Shown here piece after piece: positions 49,301 through 63,170 of a stretch of 64,000 nt of DNA. Where the stretch lies: the NCBI RefSeq assembly GCF_000006565.2, contig NC_031474.1, positions 1,709,662 to 1,773,661 on the forward strand, in the 5' to 3' direction. The translations under genes and the position numbers were made by a program. A model generated the notes under the pieces. It was given only the letters and a program-made list of their open reading frames with translations, searched no databases and was not told where the DNA came from. Numbering within the stretch: position 1 is the stretch's first letter; every line of letters starts with the position of its first letter. Source of the DNA: Toxoplasma gondii ME49. Its lineage: Eukaryota > Apicomplexa > Conoidasida > Eucoccidiorida > Sarcocystidae.

Positions 49301-52300
49301 AGAACCAACAATCCGGACTAAAGGCATCAGAGGGGAAAGCACGACCCTCGCGTTTCGTCTGTTGTCACTGGAAAAGAGTTACATCGGAAACACAATGTGT
49401 CCGCAGCTGCAGAGACACTCGGAAGGCCTCGTCGCGGTTCTCAAACGCCCTGTAGCCACGCGCGAAGACACGCCAGCGATTCTACAGTCTCGAACAAAGT
49501 ACAGCCGCATGGGGTTTGGAGTGCGCAGATTTTTCTCAAACCCTCGGTGAAGCTCCCCCCAGTTTCGGTTGCGTGAAATCTGAAAAGCGGCGACAGTCTC
49601 CAAAAAGCCCTGGAACAAACTGACACTACAAGATTGGTACCCCTTTTGCACGTCTCTCAGATCTCATCTGATTACTGCGTACCTTGGGTTTCTGCGCATC
49701 CGTGGAAATCCACCCCTCCATCGAATCGTCCGTGAGGACGACAACAGTGGAAGGAAGGTTCTCAGACAGGAAGCGAACCATAGCGGCAGATGTTCTGTTC
49801 AAAACAGTCACGCGAACAGTAGGCAAACAGGCATTTGTCGACGCATGTAGACGGCTCTGAAATTTGCTGAAAACCGAACATGGCATTTCCGTTCCAAACA
49901 CCCGCCCGTGCACTTCACATTGGATTTCCACACGAGGAACACACTCTTTGAAACGTCTGTGGCCTTTTCTCTTGTCCATATGGTTCCTTCCGTCCCTCTT
50001 GGGTGCCTATCCTCACTTCCTCCACCTTGTCTCCTCTTTGTTTCTCTGCACGCGGCACACACCTGACTCGACATCCTACTCAATTTCGTCTCTGGAAAGC
50101 ACCTGCGTCTCCGCATGCTGCGGCCCTTCTTTCTCTCTCGCTTTTCTCTCACTTCATTTCCATGTGTTTGCAATGTGTCTTGGTAAGTTGTTTCTTTCTA
50201 CTGTTCCTTCTCCTGCCCTCGTCTCCCCTACCTCTCTCCGCGGTAGTCAATACGCTTCGAGTGCTTGTCGGCAGGAAAGAAGAGCAGGGTGGGGTAATGT
50301 TGGGCCTCTTTGCAGTAGGAGATGTTTCCGAAGCGACTGCAGTTGATGGCGCCAAACTGTTCAGAGTGACCACAGATTTGCTCAACAGTAGACTTCCATG
50401 CACGCCAGCGCCCCCCGAGTCGTCGAACAAGACCCTTCACGTTTTCCTCTCCTTCCTCCTATGTAAGTCTAAACATTCACCGCTGTACACCGGCTCAACG
50501 GACAGTTTCCTGGAACACTCAATATGAATGCCCTTCTCACGGTACAAGCAAGCAAGTGCTTCCTGACTGCTATGCGCCACCCCGTCCCTGTACTGCTCAA
50601 GGCAGCAGAGCGTGTTGGATTTCAGTAAACTCCAAGGCCTCAGATGACGTGTACTCTCTACGTACATCTAAATAGACTTAAAACCTCTCGATGGAGTCCA
50701 GTCTATCGTCACAAATGATAATGCATCCGGACACACTCACACGTGGAAACGTTGATATATATATCTATATGCATATACATGTGTCTGTATGGAATGCGAA
50801 ACACGTTTGCACGCCTTCGCAGGGGTGCTGGGGTACGGTGGTTTGCCTTGTGGAGATGATATCTGTCGCCTTAAAAGGGGGACCAGTTTTTGTGATTTTT
50901 AGGTACCGAGTCCCGGACACTGTCGTCCCGCGTGTCTCACCGGGACGATGCCTTTCATCCTTTTGGCTGCCTTGACAAATTCATCCTTGAGTTGTCGACA
51001 AGGACGGCACCTAGGATTGTAAAGCGCGAGAAAGAACACAAAGTCTCTGCCCTCGACGACTCTCTGAACAGCCTGTGGGCCGAGTTCGTCGACTTCGTCG
51101 TCCTCAGCGTCATACAAACTGGCATTGCTAGGAGAGGCCTCCTGAAACCCTCCGGCGTTGCCACCAAAAAAGCTTCCAAATCCTTCAGAGCCGCCTCCAA
51201 AGGGGGGTCCGTCACCTCCGCCGAAAGAAAACTTGATGTTGGGACCGCCTCCACCTCCCCCGCCAAACATCCCGCTGAACGAAACGGGCACAGAAAGACA
51301 CACTCCCAGTCCAGCTAGTCGAGCATTGCTTTTACCATTTCACAAAATATACACACATCAAGACTCGCACCGCTTGTACACGTGTGTAAGCACTCACCGG
51401 CACAAATCCGACGACCTCCGCAGTGTCTATACGTCCAGGAATGCGTGTCACTACACTCGTGCGCACAGCGCAAGTCACACTACTGGGGTCTTTGTGTTCT
51501 GGATGCCGGCTGTGTGCGGAGGACACGGTAACTTCTTTGTGTCAATTTATAGTGGGTGTTCGGAACCTGCTTCTCCAAAGAACTGACACGACATATTTCC
51601 CCTAGCACACACGAACACAGGGAAGTATACCGATCTCGCGAAACATCCACTCGCATGTCCTGTGAGTGCGACGGTCGGGGCCAAATGGAATTCGGGTAAA
51701 AACAAGCTTGAATGCAGAAGCAGGCGACAGCTGCTCCGTTTCGGTTTTCTCTTCTCACCCGAAAAGATCCGACAGATCGATGGGGCTGCCTCCGAATTCG
51801 GCAGGCGAGGGCCCGCCTCCTTCCCCGAGTCCTGCCTCTCCGAACATGTCGTACTTTTTTCTTTGTTCTTCATTACTAAGCACCTGAAATAAACAGATAC
51901 ACGCATATATATATATATATATACATATATAGAGATATAGATATGTATGTGTACGACGCGGAGAGACGTGTCTGTGCCTTTTTTTACACGACGAGCGTTA
52001 GGGTGAGGGAATCGTCGTGCAGGAACGCAGGAACGAAGATCTACAGTTGACACATTTACCCTCGCACTTGCCACAGACTCTCGCATGCGACGAAGCATTT
52101 TTATAAATCCGCTTTCCCTCAGATCTACATCTCCAAACGTGTATGCATATACATAAGCATTTATCTTTTATAACTATATAGACAGCTGCAGAGAGACAAG
52201 TAGGCAGTAGGCAAGGAGACGAAGACAACGCTTCGGCTTAGGAAGCAAAAGAACGAATTGAAGAACAGACTCGCCTGTCAGCAGAATGATGGACATGGAA

Positions 52301-54265
52301 ACGAAGCGCGAGGGGTAAAGAGTAGTGAGAACACCTCCACCTGTAACTAATTGACAGACAAACGAAGAGGCTCAGTGAGTTTCCCGGTCAAACTGGGCAG
52401 CCAGAATGCAGAAACGGAAGCAGCAGTGAGATACGAACACGCGTGGAAGCAAACCTGGGTAGGACGCAGTGTCATCTCTGTGGAAATGGCTCTTTGGCCT
52501 CCTCTCACTCGTGTCTGTACACTTCCTCCTGCTGCTCGGCTGTCTCACCTCGTGAGCCTTTGCAATGTCAAGGAACTTCTCCTCGTTTCCAGGGTTCACA
52601 TCAGGGTGATACTGCTTCGCCAATTTCCGATACGCCTGTACATACATTTGTAAGTCGGCATTCCTCTCACGCTTAAGACTCTATGAGACCTGAGGGGCTC
52701 CTCTGCAAGGCATGAGAAGTGGCACGAGTGCTTCTTTTTCAATCCCTCAGCGCGCGCGTGGTATCTCTGTCCACACCCAAGAAACGTTATTTCATGCCGA
52801 AGACGTAGCTGGCCATTTCCTTAACTCACTCGAAATACACATCCATCTACTTCCCAACGTCTATATTTATAGGTACATATTTATACACACGCAGGTACGC
52901 AGGTAACAGCGACCTGAGAGTGAATAATCCGTAGTAGAATCAAGACGGACCTTGTCGATTTCGCGTGGTGTCGCGTTCCTCTTCACTCCCAGTAATCGGT
53001 AGAAATCGCGAGACTTTCCGGGAGATGCTCCTGAACCATAGCACAGAGCATGGCAGAATTCGCCACACGTGCGGAGCGTGAACACTCTCAGCTGAACCTT
53101 CTGATTTTCTATCTAAGTTGATATGACAAACTTTTATACACACACGCAATCCCGTCACAGTCAAGCGCGGAGTTGAAATCTCTCCACCCTGGGCATTGGA
53201 ACTAACCGATAGTTTCGCCATAGCTTGTTAAACTCAGTTACTGCACGGTTGCACATTCAGTTCCGTGGCTCGATGGTCCACCGAACACGCATCGAGAGGC
53301 AAGAACACCCCCGACAAGAAAGTTGAACACGCTGATTCCTGCATCCTGGCGTCCTTTGAAAATATCTCAAGGCGCCCACGTTGCTTGTTCTGTTCCACAC
53401 CGACTTCTTGTGCATTGCCTATGCGTCCACATGCACGTCAATTCCCTCGTAGTGCCGTTGCTTTTTCCATCCGTCGTGACCTCTGCATGGTTCTGATAAA
53501 GTCTCTACACACTCCCACCCGCAAAATAACCGATTTGCATGCAGAGTAAGCGGACCCTCTCACTTTCACAGAGGCCCGTGACTGTCGATCCCTTTTCACC
53601 ACGGAGGAGTCTTTCTTGTTGCCTGAGACCTAGTGCTCTTGGAAACACTTCACGGGCTTCTCCACGAGTGTGAGACATCTGAACAGCCGTGACACCCGGC
53701 TTCGTGCCTTTATCTTTTCCTCATGATCTCCCTTCCCCAGATAAAAGAATGCAGACACATTTCACAATCAACTCTATCAGACATACGAAGGTCTCCCGTG
53801 CGCCCCTCGCCTTCCATTCTCTCGCTTTCCCTTCTCTGGTTCGTTGTCGCCGACCTCAGTCCATAAAAACGACGTTTCCCCGCAGTTTTCCCCATTATCG
53901 ACGCGACATGGCAACTTACGGGCTTCTGCGTAGAGTAGTGACGGCGAGAAAGAGAAATGGGGGGGCGCCCTCAAGGGCTGGTCCTGCTTCTGCGTGTCTG
54001 CGTTTGTCGGAAACAAGGTGTCCACGGACCACGCAAAAAAAGAGAGGATGGACACAAGGGCTGCAGCGCGTCGACGAGAACTGCAGAAAGGCCAGCGAGC
54101 TGAGACAGAAGGCGGCAAATCAGATTCTGACACATTTTTCCGTGAAAGCGACTCTCCACTTCCGGGAGAAACGGACCTCGCGCCCGGGGCTCCGGCAGAC
54201 TGGCCAGTGGGTCCATCCTGGTGACGGCCGTCTGAGAGAGACACCGAGGCGTCGGAAAAAGTCAT
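46356..54265 (-). CDS. ER-resident J-protein with thioredoxin domain and HDEL
   Basis: Twelve exons on the - strand: 54265–53920, 53030–52951, 52635–52549, 51883–51759, 51274–50941, 50356–50232, 49866–49683, 49481–49383, 49281–48967, 47866–47729, 47003–46920 and 46505–46356. Every junction agrees in phase; total 688 residues. The N-terminus carries one hydrophobic segment ([13 protein letters not shown]) that would act as signal anchor. The J domain (RDFYRLLGV ... YHPDVNPG with the HPD triad) recruits and stimulates lumenal Hsp70/BiP. A Gly/Phe-rich linker follows, then a thioredoxin domain with CRPC and a TLLFFPAD block. Further thioredoxin-like or unassigned segments follow ([31 protein letters not shown]). 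The protein ends in HDEL, the ER retention signal. It recalls ERdj5/DNAJC16-type proteins; a role in redox-linked ER protein folding is inferred. The first exon is less certain than the rest. Confidence 0.88.
47442..47457 (+). repeat. Interstitial telomere-like repeat
   Basis: CCCTAAACCCTAAACC, a bit more than two units of the TTTAGGG-type telomere repeat used by coccidia and plants. It sits inside the intron between J-protein exons at 47729 and 47003, far from any visible chromosome end. Confidence 0.7.
51905..51945. repeat. AT microsatellite in a J-protein intron
   Basis: About nine AT units are followed by imperfect ATATAG and ATGT units. It lies between J-protein exons 52635–52549 and 51883–51759. 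A shorter AT-rich run occurs at 50754–50780, in another non-coding part of the same gene. Confidence 0.85.
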
Positions 54266-57200
54266 GTTTCTTCGTGTAGCGGAACAGGGACAGTCTTAGA
54301 GAGAATAGGAAAGACAAACGTCTACGGAGACAGTTCCTGCCCCTGGAAACGACAGTTTCTGGGAAGACACTGGAAGCGGCTAGGAGTTTTGACAACGGAG
54401 GAGGACGTGCGGAGGAAACGCGTGGAGGACGACACCAACGTCAGAGACAAAGGCGGGCTTCGGAGAACGAGAGACGTGAAAAGAAGGAAGAGGAATTGGA
54501 GACCTGGAGACACTCCTGCGCGCATAAAAAGTCGATTTTGCGGTGGTATGAGGTGCCGCCTATAAACAAGGTTTTTTCCGCCCTTTTTGTCCGGGACGCT
54601 GGCGGCAGGGAAACGAGACAAGGCCACGGAACTCCACAGAAGTGTAGGCAGACTCCATTTGTTGGTCCGCCGTCCGAAATTTGCCGCGGGAGAATATGAA
54701 TGCTCTTGATCGAAACACTCGTCGCCACTGGCACTCTATACTCAGGCCTTGGAAAGTGCGGTAGGAAGACAAGCATTCCTACCCACCGAGAGAACTGTCT
54801 TGATCGAAAGTCGCCTTTGTGTGTAGACTCCCGGGAGAAGAGATAGATGAAAACGTGGATCGGCAGAAACCAATCGCAACGTGGTAGTATAAGAGTTGTA
54901 CTTTCGGATTCTCACATGAACAACAAGCATCTGGGGGGCACACGTGAGGCACTGCCGTCTTCACGACAACGAATATCTGCATGCAGCGCTTGGTCAATGT
55001 TTCCCGGAAGAGACGCAGGATATACAGCCAGTCAAAAAAGGAACACAAGAAGCATTAAAACGAGAACCAAGGTAAAGCAAAAGAACATTCGTCTTCAGTA
55101 ATAGCACGGTACAGGACAGTGCGCATTTTTAGTCAAGCGTTCTTTCTGAGAGAGGAACCACTCAGCAGATGCAGTAAGCCGCTGGTGTCATGTGTCGGCA
55201 ACAGCATGTAGGGTGGTTCCTAGCGCGGCGGGTGGAGGACCGAAGTGGGATCCTCATGATGATTAAGAAACATTTTGGCTTTTTCCAAAATGCGACGAGT
55301 CGAAAAACTGTGTGCCATCTCTTTGGTTTCGGTAACACACTGAAATTCCCTTCCAGCACTGGATGTGTTCTGGGGGCCAACAGTACAACGCACTATCAGG
55401 TGGCTAAACGAAGCGATAGCAGCCAGCGACGACACGATTAGCTAAATATTCTGTGTGTGAGGCAAGCTACCTCAAAAAGTCACAAGGCCCCGAAAATCTG
55501 CAGCAGTGTCTGCGCAACGGAACAGTTTCCTAGGACGATGTGTAGATGCGATGCTGGTCAGTCGGAGCGGTTTCGTAAAAGCACATCTAATTGGTGTTCA
55601 TTAAATGGCTGTTCTATGTTGCGGTTGGTGCGGCAGTCTACGTGATCTGTGTCCTGTTTCCATTATCAGAGACTTGCCACACGAGAAGGCCAACGAGAAA
55701 CTACAGGTCCAGCACAAGACTTTCACTTACGCTAGATGACTGAAAACGTCGCAGTCTGTGCCGATGTTCACCACTCGCATTCCTGTGATGTGTCTACTGT
55801 AGTGACTGCATACTGGGAATGCAACGGATGTTTCGAATTAGTTTATCCGCAACACAGACTAAGATGGGCTGTCGCTCTAAAACACTATCATCTCTGTGTG
55901 ACATCGGTGAGCCCGCAATGATTCACATACCTGGTTTTTTCCTTATAGAAACACCGGAAAGCGTAATCCTTGTCTTGGTGTGCTACTGAAAATACCTTAG
56001 TGTTCCGAATATGGATGGACTGACAGAATTAGTAAGAATGATGACATGTGAGTTCTACTGACGTGACCGAAGCACAACTCTGAATTACGTGCGTCAGGAG
56101 GCCTCTATCAGCAAACATGGAGGGTCGTATCCCGCTCCTTCAATAATGGTCCATACGAGTTCGTAGAGTGTAATCAAAGGGGCCCTTAAATTATGTCTGG
56201 GTTGCCACAAAGGTTCGGGCGCCCCGGTTCTCACTGCTACGCTAGCTGACGTTTCTTCAGTACGCATAGTATATATAGTATGATCTACGGTAAGCACAGA
56301 TAATAAATTGGTCGTGAAGTAGAGGAGAGCCTATGGTAACCTCCCAGTGATTGCACGAGCGAAACACTTCGGCTTGACCAACGGGAGGATTTCCGTATTG
56401 TGCCACAGGTTATCTTCTAATATGGCTAGATAGGAATGACGCTACTCAGTACAATTCCCCTTTGCACCCGTGCCCGTTCTAGACAAGGCATGAAACATCA
56501 CCTCAAAGCTACGAACCAATGAACTCTCCGCAGTGCCAGCTTCTCGACTGCAGAACAAGAAATAAGGATTTCGAGGCCGCGAATATGGACCAGCGGAAGT
56601 TCACAATCGAAATCCGTAGAGGGAGCAGGCCTGAGTGCATAAGTCTGGCATACTGTGATAGTGGTTGTTTTTTAACGAACACACACACGAAATAAAGTAT
56701 TCGAGTGAGACAAAATTACGCACACGCCCGATTCACCTTACTTCAACACACGACTAACTTTGAATTGCCGTAGTTTTTGTTGTCCACAAGGGAAAAAAGC
56801 TGCCCAGAAAGGGTGTACGTGAAGATGACCCAGCGATTGTTAAGCTGTGAATTTCGCCACCCTCAGAGAGGAATGTACTCGTTTTGAAAGTGGGATAACC
56901 GACTCCTGGTGTCACTGACAGAACAACCACAAATAGGCCAATGCTGGAAAGGGACACCTTCGCAAGATATGTAGACAGCAGCTGATGAGGTGCGACCGTT
57001 TTGACCTAAAAATTATGACAGCATAATCGGAAAAACCAAGCATGCAATTTTCGTTTTTCCGGCCGACACCTACTTAGAAGAAGCAAGGATGAGACTTCTA
57101 CTGGTATAGCTACCTCGAATACAAGTCGAGAAGAAAAAATTGTGGAACTATTCATGTATATTGTTCTAAGCTGGATCAAGTAAACAGTTTCCGCCCCACG

Positions 57201-57884
57201 CCGACGAAAGAATACACGGCATTAAAAGAGAAGGCCTGACACTTCATTTTGCATTGACATGTAGTTCATCTCCCGAACGAATGATACTCACGGCCGCGCT
57301 GTCTTCAGAAAAATGACTTATGTTCTCTGTTTTTGTAGATGTACGATAAAAGCATCCAGCAAGCCCAGCCAGCCCAGATGTGCAAAACTCTGGTATCGTA
57401 ACGTTCCCGTGGGTGGTGCCCCAGAGGCTGCGCGGCTTTTGGTACAGGAGAAGACGCCGAATACTGTAAGAGGGTGACCGTTCGCTCTGATATTTTTCGA
57501 AAGCATGACGCCTGACAGAAAGACATCACGTTCTCGTTATTGTGTTATTGTGTCGTGGAAGCAACCATACTGTCGGGAGTGGCCACCTGAAGTGAACTAG
57601 GGCCCCGTTCGGGGCTCTTCAAGGACCCATTCTCGCCTTGGTTTTGCAGAGTGATGATTGAGTATCCGCTTTACCGAACGTTAGTTGCCTCATTACCTGT
57701 TTTCATGGACATGAAATTTATTTTTGGAGTTGACTGATGAGCGGAGGTGGAAGCAACCGTCAGTACTTTCGTGACACCCAAGAGCCCCATGCTCTTTTCC
57801 TACGATTGGACACTTCTTGGGACCACCGACTTGAGTCATCCTGCAACCCGACTTCGCCCGAATCCTCTTCTTTTTATCTACCAG
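54266..57884. other. Divergent intergenic region with likely 5' exons of the cyclic-nucleotide gene
   Basis: The J-protein gene and the cyclic-nucleotide-binding gene point away from each other here. The first assignable exon of the latter (57885) enters in phase 2, so at least one upstream coding exon must lie in this region or the start is mis-modelled. I could not identify it. No other gene was recognised. Confidence 0.5.
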
Positions 57885-60800
57885 AACAGGCAAAACAGAA
57901 ATGAAAGGCTCGTTGACTTTCCTTCAGCTGGAAGCCTTGCGGGAGGCTGCATCGAAGGTACGAACTCTTAGCATTTTCAGAGGCATGTGCTGCACGAGAG
58001 AAACTACAGGATCACCTGCGGAGGCGTCGAATGCGGATCGATGATTAGGTCACAGTCGTCTGCTGTAACTCAAGTGACTGATTCTGACTTCCATTTGTTA
58101 GCTGTCACATAGTCGGGCGTTCCCTCAAGAGCAAAAGGGCTGACTATCAGTGGTCGTAAAGCAAAAGTCAGATGATGTGGAAAGTCCAGTTGCTGTGTAC
58201 TCGCTGTCACGTTAGGCGTTGCCCCTTCACTCTGTCCTCTTGTATGCAGGACCCCAAGGATAGAACAGTAGGAAAACGCACGAGCTGTTCTAAATCGTTG
58301 TGTTGGGGCTGAGCTTGAGGAGGCACCGTAGCTGCAAGCCTCAGTGGCAGTTTCGTCTGAGCAGACGCTTTAGGGAACTACAGTTTTATTGTTTTGGCAC
58401 CACATGAGGGTTTCTGGCTACATCGGTCTTCCAGTGCTCTTAATGAAACACGTTACTCCAGGCCTCCAGTAGATGCACAAGGCATTTTGGGGGTGTTTCC
58501 TCATTGTAACGCACGAATAATGGAGTACCAGAGCTAATGATGAAATCACCATGCATGGTACTTTCCCTCATGCGGATGATCTTGAGTGATGCGATTCGTG
58601 TGTCGCTTCATTGACTAGCAGTCTACGTTTGTATCATGCTTCGAGTTCCCCTCTGTGTCATGTTTTTGCATTATGAGACAGGCAGATGATATCGATGGTA
58701 TGTTTCAAGTGATCAGCAACGTTAACCTCTTTTCGAAGCTCGATGAAGCAACGCAGAAATCCCTATGTAGGAGTCTCACCTACGAGGCCTATGCTGCCAA
58801 ACAGGTAGTTTTCCGATATGGCGACTGGGGAGACAAGTACTACATTATCCTCAGCGGCAGAGTGTCCGTCCAGGCGCCTTTAACGCCGACCAGTGAAACA
58901 TTCCAACAGGTTGCCATTCTTGAATCTGGAGGCGGTTTTGGGGAAATGGCACTAATGGAGAACAAGCCTCGGGCGGCGACTGTTGTATGTCTGGAGACAA
59001 CAGGAACACTCGGTGAGCAAAACCGGTTCTTCCTCGAGGAACATCCTGGATACCCGCATACTCTATTTTGTATAGGAACAATGCTCTACGACTGACAAAT
59101 TGTGACGCATATGAAGGGGCAGCCTGCCGCAGGTACTCTTGTGACACTCTCTGTACCCTTAAAAAATCGTCGAATGGTAATGCCACCAGGACATAGGGTG
59201 CAGTGTAAGCACCGGCGGAGCCAAAACTGAACTCGTCAGAAGTCCGTCGTTCGAAATAATACAAATGAAGAACAGACATTGACACACGTGCTGCTGTGCC
59301 GTTTACCGCCCGATCCCAGTACTGACAAGAGAGGCGTACCAGACGATGGCCATGCGGAAACATAAAGAGATGTTTGAAAAACAGTAAGCGGATAGGCATT
59401 TGCTACCGGTGATCACACTTCCTGTCTGTCCCACATTCAAAAAGGATCCGCTTAACACACTTGAATGTCGAACAATGCCCATTACTGTCACCAACAGAGG
59501 CACTCCTTTACAATGTGTAAACGAAACAGTTACTGTTGTGTGTCATGCGCGATAGGACACACTTAAGGAAACGCCTGCTTGATATTTGTGTTTCAGCGTC
59601 CATTTCCTGCAGAGCCTACCGTTCCTGAGAGGATGCGCTGACACAGACATCAAGGCTCTCGCCGAGAAGCTCAAGGAACACAGCTATCCTGGCCCACATG
59701 TGAGCGTGTCCCTGCTGGGAGAAAGTATCGTGAGAATGCACCCGCCACAACAACCGCCTCTGAGGAAGTAAGGGTAACCTATAATACCATTCTCTACATG
59801 CGTGCGTAAATAGGCATGTACAAATGTTTGCACTGGGAAGTGCGTGCTGTAGCTATCAATGCAGGAAACTACTCCAGTGTTCTGAACAGCGAAACCATGA
59901 ACTTCACCGTCACCGTACCTCCTTGATTCGCCAGCGAGATGTATAGTGGTGCGTGCCGTACCAATAAATTAGTGCGGGTGTTACCTTGAAAGCGCATGAG
60001 GAATATGAAATGGACTCGTTCCATGTTCCTTTATCCAGATTATTCTGAGACAAGGCGAGGAGGCGAGTCAGGTCATTCTCGTCGAGTCAGGAACTGTTCT
60101 TGCACTGCGATCAATGAACGTAGACGCGAGCATGAATCTTGTCACAAAGAAACGGGTAAGACGTTCCTCACGTCTGTCTCTCCTCAATTCCGTCGGTAAG
60201 GCGGGTGCCGATGGCAAAGTTTGGCAGGAGACGCTTACAAAAGAGGCGCTTCTGGTTCCCAGACACGACGTTTATGAAAGATCTAAACGTCCTCCAACTT
60301 CCCCAGCAGGAATTTCTTCTGAGCAGCAAGTGAGGAATTACTGTGTCACACGCTGGTGGGTTTTAGTGCCCTTCGCATGCTGCTGGAGTCTTGACAAAAA
60401 AGGCACCTCAGCACAGATTTCATATAAATACACGCATGATCGCGGAGGCACAAGACGGGGTCAAGCATCAGGAGAGATGCACGAAAGTATACGGGATACA
60501 GCCCAACACGGATGCCCGGTACTGCAAGGCATCCTAGGAAAGTGGATCTCCATCACACAGCGCACCTGTGCTTTTACTTGCTTGCTCACCCATCGTGCGG
60601 TGTCGGGATAGCTCCGTGCCTTCAGAAGCGGTTCTCTGTGTCCTTTTTCCCCCGTTCGTGGTCTTGCAGTGCCCATTTTTCCAATCTGCTTGGTTGCTGC
60701 ACACAGGAAACACATGCGGGGAAAAGCGTAGCGACAGAGGACAATGCTGTCTCCAAAAGCGCTGACAACTCTCCGACCGTGGAAACTGGAAAAGTCGGCG

Positions 60801-63170
60801 AAGACAGGAAACCAAAGAGAAGCTCAGGCAATAAGACACTCGTGCTTCAAGTTGCAAATCTGAATCGAAGGTCGATCTACGGGGCCCGAGAGGTAAAGTG
60901 GATTTCTTTGAGTGCGACAACTCAAGCACATTGCAGATTATTGATAATCGGACGATGCCACTGCGGCATGAAATGGAGTGGTCGGAGAGACACAAACACG
61001 TATCAGCATTCAAGTCGAAGCAGGATCCACACACGTCAGCACCGGAAAACTTTGTCCTGCAGAAAGTACGGAGCGGAGAATGCATTCAGAATGCTGACTC
61101 CGGTATCCATGTAGTACGAATCGGTAGGAATGTGAGTTCTGTCAAGGCCTCGTCGTCGTGTTTTTGTGCTTGCGTACTAGATCCTCGATGGCGAGAAAAA
61201 CGCAATCGTCGCAGAACGTGGGAATGTCTACGGTGTGACCCTCGTTGCATTCCCTGCAGCGCAAGTAGGCAGACCTTTCGACGAGCGATTTGTGTTTCGT
61301 CTAGCCCGCTCTCATCAGCAACAGTTCTCAATTCTCCTTGGGCGTTTTCTAGTCAACGTCATTTCTCAGACCTGGCTGAGTTGTTTTCCGAAACAAGAAC
61401 TTGGATGTTTGCCGTAGCCCGTGCTGGATTGATGCCTTGGTATGAAAAAGGTTCCGCTTGACGAAACACATTCACTCGACATGAGATTTCATTCCTTCCA
61501 GTTGTCGTTTTGGGCAGGTGCGACTCTAAGTCAATTTGACCTCCCGGCCACGCCGACGTTCGTGTGCTGCAGGTTTTCAGCATCGACAAAAGGCAATTCC
61601 TGAAAGTACGACAGTTCTTCAGCACAGCTTTGTGCTTAAATGGGACAGGTGACGACGGATGTTTCTGGTGCTGGCTTAATTGTAGTCACCTTTCATGATG
61701 CTTTTCGGCGGGACGGAACGCTCAACAAATGAGATGATCCAATTCACGTACTCGTGCTACGAAGCTTCAAATTCTGAAGGAAAGATGTCCTGGCGCTACG
61801 TGTCTCTTGTGCAAGCATGTAGAGTGCCTTGTTGCTGTTTTTGCTCAGTGAGGTGCTACGCTTGAGCAACCGGTGCCGGAAACGCCTGGTCTGCTGTGTA
61901 CACTTCTGTCCGTGTAGAGCCTCACTGACGAAATGAAGAGATCTATCGACCTAGCCAGCGGACCTCTGCCAGAAGACAGCGAACTGCTGCACCAGTACCT
62001 CCAAGCAGTAAAATGGGATACTTACAAGCGACATCTTGCAGATGAAGTCCGACTGCGGCACAAGTAGGTTACACGGGGGAGATTCGTATTCGTTACACTG
62101 TCTCGACGGCAGTTCTGTGTCTTCACCACAATTCCCGTCTCCGCCAGTCGGTAGATACAAGAAACTTGACAAGCATTACTATATTTATATAAACGACAAA
62201 AAGACATCACGACTTTAGTATCCTTATTAAAAGCTTTGCTCAACACAATGATTGAATTTATATTGCTGAGACGTCCGTGCCTTGGGGCCTGCCCGCACCT
62301 CGTTAGTGAATATGGGGTAGCGACTTCGTCGCAGAGCTACCACACAGATCCGATTCTGGCTGCCGAACGAGGGTCGCCCTAAGACGAAACAGGAATGCAT
62401 TTATAGTTGTGTGATTCATTAACAAGGTAGTTGCTCAATACGACGGACAGACGGACCCACAAATCGCGGATAGAAAGCAGCTCCATATATTGATATTGGT
62501 AACGTTTTCTTTATTTGATGAATTTTCCCTCCTCAAATTGCTTCTCGCAGCATGGAATTACCGAATTAACTCCTTTTTTCTTTCATGTGTTGGGTGTATT
62601 AGATACGTCAAGGATAAGACGCTAAAAAGCATACGGGACTGGACGTTTCCTCCACCGGTGAGGCCAAGCAAGTGTCTGTGTAACCTCACAATATTCCGAC
62701 GCAACATTGCTATGACACAGGACCTGTGCCGAATCCCGTAGCATCTACAGGTACGCCATTTCCAGCTGCGACTCCGCACTTGCCTTCTCGTTTATAAGCG
62801 GACTGAAAACGACCTCACAGTCCTTTCTGTTTAGTTTAGAGCTGAAAACTAAACAGCTCCACACCCGTAAAGCTGGACAATAGAGCTACATCCTGGTGGC
62901 AGAATGACGCTAATACCTAGATTCTCCCATACTCCCAAAGTATTTGCGCACTGTGACCTACATCGTACTACAGCTATGGATCCATCTGCGTGAAGATTCT
63001 CAACTTTTCAGACTCCAAAATACACACACGAAGACGCTCTAGCTGCCCTCAATGTAAACCTTGGGCCGCGACATCCCATCGCGTGGATTAAAGATGCCCC
63101 GAGTTCTGATGACGAGGAGACAGCAAAGGAGGCACGAACAGATAACTCAGTTGCATCGGCCCTGAAAGAG
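57885..63170 (+). CDS. Cyclic nucleotide-binding domain protein (two cNBDs), partial
   Basis: Exons: 57885–57957, 58682–59012, 59320–59383, 59597–59699, 60039–60155, 60707–60892, 61181–61264, 61573–61605, 61918–62063, 62603–62657 and 63012–63170. All joins agree in phase, and the last ends at a GTACGA donor, so the gene continues past the window. The first cNBD (VNLFSKLDE ... DKYYIILSGRVSVQ ... FGEMALMENKPRAATVV) has the canonical phosphate-binding cassette with Glu and Arg and should bind cAMP or cGMP. The second (LQSLPFLRGCADTDIKALAE ... IILRQGEEASQVILVESG) carries a charged loop insertion, and its cassette reads YGAREILDGEKNAIVA with Asn at the Arg position. A C-terminal segment follows (LHQYLQAVKWDTYKRHL, SIRDWTFPPP) that I do not recognise. 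No kinase domain is visible within the window, so assignment to PKG, a PKA regulatory subunit or an Epac-like protein is open. Confidence 0.83.

Noticed and set aside
53689..54279. 196-codon open frame on the + strand
   Set aside because: Lies opposite the first exon of the J-protein; no domain, and no start or splice context.
57901..57903. ATG at 57901 as start of the cyclic-nucleotide-binding protein
   Set aside because: A strong TTTTTATCTACCAG acceptor 16 bases upstream keeps the frame open, so an upstream exon is more likely; the ATG remains a fallback.
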